A stretch of 64,000 bases of DNA, from NCBI RefSeq assembly GCF_030817595.1, contig NZ_JAUSZN010000001.1:6126001-6190000 (forward strand), in the 5' to 3' direction. The notes under the pieces are model-generated. The model saw nothing but the letters and a program-made list of their open reading frames with translations, did no database searches and was not told the origin of the DNA. Shown piece after piece: positions 62,471 through 64,000 of this stretch; position 1 is the first letter of the stretch; each line of letters starts with the position of its first letter. Made by a program: the position numbers and the translations under genes. This stretch comes from Neobacillus niacini (lineage in GTDB: Bacteria > Bacillota > Bacilli > Bacillales > Cytobacillaceae).

Positions 62471-62709
62471 TTTTTTGTGTTAGAAAACCTGGTTTGTACT
62501 TTATTTCTCTTTCTATCCCGATGAAAAATAAAGCCAGCAACGAACCCTAATCCACCAATGAATAATATCAGGCCTAATAGAAATTGAAGCCATAAGAAGG
62601 GGATTGGGCTTTGAAGAATCCCGAAAGTCATATCGCGCATTAATTTAATGCCATAACCAGCTAAAAAGCCTGGGATAACCAATATAAGTAGAGCAATAAT
62701 CCGCCTCAT
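62467..62709 (-). CDS. yqzF: DUF2627 small membrane protein (YqzF-like)
   Basis: 80 residues, two membrane helices (about 3-21 and 36-62), with LILVIPGFLAGYGIKLMRD and a basic tail. This is the DUF2627 family, found next to bkdR in Bacillus. ATG start with GGAAGGA upstream on the minus strand. Function unknown. Confidence 0.85.
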   Translation of the reverse strand: MRRIIALLILVIPGFLAGYGIKLMRDMTFGILQSPIPFLWLQFLLGLILFIGGLGFVAGFIFHRDRKRNKVQTRFSNTKK

Positions 62710-62895
62710 AATTAAATCCTTCCAATTGTTTGATCAGTCATAAGAATTATACCTTCAAAAGAAATATTAGTACAAGGATATAATTTGTCAAGGCAAGTAA
62801 AAAAATATAAAATAGATAATGAAAAATATTGCATGTTTTCGATTATGTTGGTGTGAAAAAGTTTTCTTTTTCAAATATAATAAAGGGGCGAAAAA

Positions 62896-64000
62896 ATGCA
62901 AAATGTGATGATTGTTGGTGCCGGTAAAGGTGGTACAGCGATCCTTAAATTACTCAACGAAACGGAAGTTTTGAATGTTCAGGTTGTGATTGATAGAAAC
63001 CTTGATGCACCAGGGATTACGTTGGCACAAAGTGAAGGGATCACTACTGGGACAGACTGGAAGCCTTATATAAACGAACAGATTGATATCATCATTGAGG
63101 TAACCGGGAATGAAAATGTTTTTCAAGAGTTAAGGAGCACTAAGGAGAAGAAAACGGTTCTAATTCCTGGCAGTGTTGCCTTTCTTCTAGCAAAGCTTTT
63201 AGAAGAAAAGGAAGAATTAATCGTTAAGCACCAGAATGCTTCCTATCAGCAGGAACTAATCTTTAATGCAGCGAATGATGGGATGCTGGTAATAGATTCT
63301 ACGGGGATAGTGATTCTATTTAATCGACGAGCGGAAGAAATGACCGGTGTAAAACGGGACCAAGCAATTGGGAAAAACGTTGTCGAAGTCATTCCTGAAA
63401 GTAGACTTCCATTAATTCTTGAAACGAGAAAAATAGAGAAAAATCAAGAAATGAATTTGGGGAACGGGCGAAAAATTATCACAACCCGCATTCCCATCAT
63501 TGAAGAGAATGGTACTTTAATTGGTGCATTTGCCGTTTTTAAAGATATCACAGAGGTAGTGAATCTTGCGGAGGAAATTACCGATTTAAAAGAAATTCAA
63601 ACCATGCTACAGGCTATTATTCACTCCAGTGATGATGCGATTTCGGTAGTGGATGAAAACGGAAGGGGTCTTCTCATTAATCCGGCGTATACCCGTCTAA
63701 CGGGCCTTACACAAGAACAAGTGATTGGTCACCCAGCAACAGCAGATATATCCGAAGGCGATAGTATGCATATGAAGGTTCTTCAAACAAGAAGAGCAGT
63801 CCGTGGGGTCCCGATGCGAGTAGGAGCTAATAAGCGGGAAGTTATTGTTAATGTCGCGCCGATTATTGTAAAAGGGAAACTAAAAGGCAGTGTTGGCGTT
63901 ATTCATGATATGTCAGAAATTAAATCTTTAAACCGAGAATTGAATCGCGCACGACAAATCATCCGCACGCTTGAGGCGAAGTATACTTTTGAGGATATTA
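62896..64000 (+). CDS. bkdR: Sigma-54-dependent regulator BkdR (5' part)
   Basis: The first 368 codons of a regulator that in B. subtilis activates the bkd operon for branched-chain amino acid degradation with sigma-L. It opens with a Rossmann-like segment MIVGAGKGGTAILKLL (an N-terminal domain known in this family), then two PAS domains (about 120-235 and 240-345), followed by a linker that leads to the AAA+ domain, which lies beyond the window. AAAGGGGCG precedes the ATG. Gene order yqiK-yqzF-bkdR matches B. subtilis. Confidence 0.92.
   Translation, partial: MQNVMIVGAGKGGTAILKLLNETEVLNVQVVIDRNLDAPGITLAQSEGITTGTDWKPYINEQIDIIIEVTGNENVFQELRSTKEKKTVLIPGSVAFLLAKLLEEKEELIVKHQNASYQQELIFNAANDGMLVIDSTGIVILFNRRAEEMTGVKRDQAIGKNVVEVIPESRLPLILETRKIEKNQEMNLGNGRKIITTRIPIIEENGTLIGAFAVFKDITEVVNLAEEITDLKEIQTMLQAIIHSSDDAISVVDENGRGLLINPAYTRLTGLTQEQVIGHPATADISEGDSMHMKVLQTRRAVRGVPMRVGANKREVIVNVAPIIVKGKLKGSVGVIHDMSEIKSLNRELNRARQIIRTLEAKYTFEDI

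Overview
The window is chromosomal DNA from an endospore-forming member of the Bacillaceae (Bacillus/Neobacillus-like; inferred). It carries the complete spoIIIAA-AH operon, spoIVB and spo0A, spore photoproduct lyase, AhrC, and the conserved housekeeping run accB-accC-yqhY-nusB-folD-xseA-xseB-ispA-dxs-tlyA-ahrC-recN-spoIVB-spo0A in the order known from Bacillus subtilis. Strong AGGAGG ribosome sites and frequent TTG/GTG starts fit this.

Layout. 0-4.2 kb: the last codons of a CopA-type copper ATPase, a two-component system, and a divergent HMA/SafE/cupredoxin fusion, together a likely copper region. 4.4-9.6 kb: splB, a patatin (yqhO-like), yqhP-like, a GC-rich terminal-inverted-repeat element, yqhR, an Xaa-Pro peptidase and efp. 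9.7-19.5 kb: a block absent from this place in B. subtilis, with a PCYCGC lipoprotein interrupted by an in-frame UGA at a CxxC position (selenoprotein candidate), a dihaem cytochrome c, and a full System I cytochrome c maturation cluster (CcmE, F, H, I-like, A, B, C, D and a CcmG/ResA thioredoxin). ccmF and ccmB each carry a one-base homopolymer frameshift. 19.6-39.9 kb: a SIMPL protein, then the conserved sporulation, fatty-acid, DNA-repair and isoprenoid genes ending in spo0A. A second copy of the GC-rich repeat lies before ahrC.

39.8-59.7 kb: a 19.7-kb integrated element inserted in the 3' end of spo0A. A perfect 125-bp direct repeat of spo0A codons 221-262 flanks it. The left copy completes the gene and the right copy is an orphan. 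The last two codons and the stop differ between the two junctions (GCA AGC TGA versus GCC TCT TGA) but both encode Ala-Ser-stop, so the element rebuilds Spo0A exactly. A tyrosine recombinase lies just inside the left end. The cargo looks plasmid-like at the left (DUF5659-like protein, RepA-like protein, possible small RNA) and defence-like at the right (PD-(D/E)XK nuclease, GIY-YIG/zinc-ribbon protein, NACHT NTPase, serine resolvase, DUF262/DUF1524 protein, and an unrecognised three-gene module). Related repeats of about 110 bp separate the right-hand modules.

59.7-64 kb: an IS1182-family element has landed just outside the right repeat. The normal spo0A-downstream genes then resume: yycC-like, a glycerophosphodiester phosphodiesterase (yqiK-like), yqzF-like and the start of bkdR. 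No rRNA, tRNA or CRISPR array was seen.
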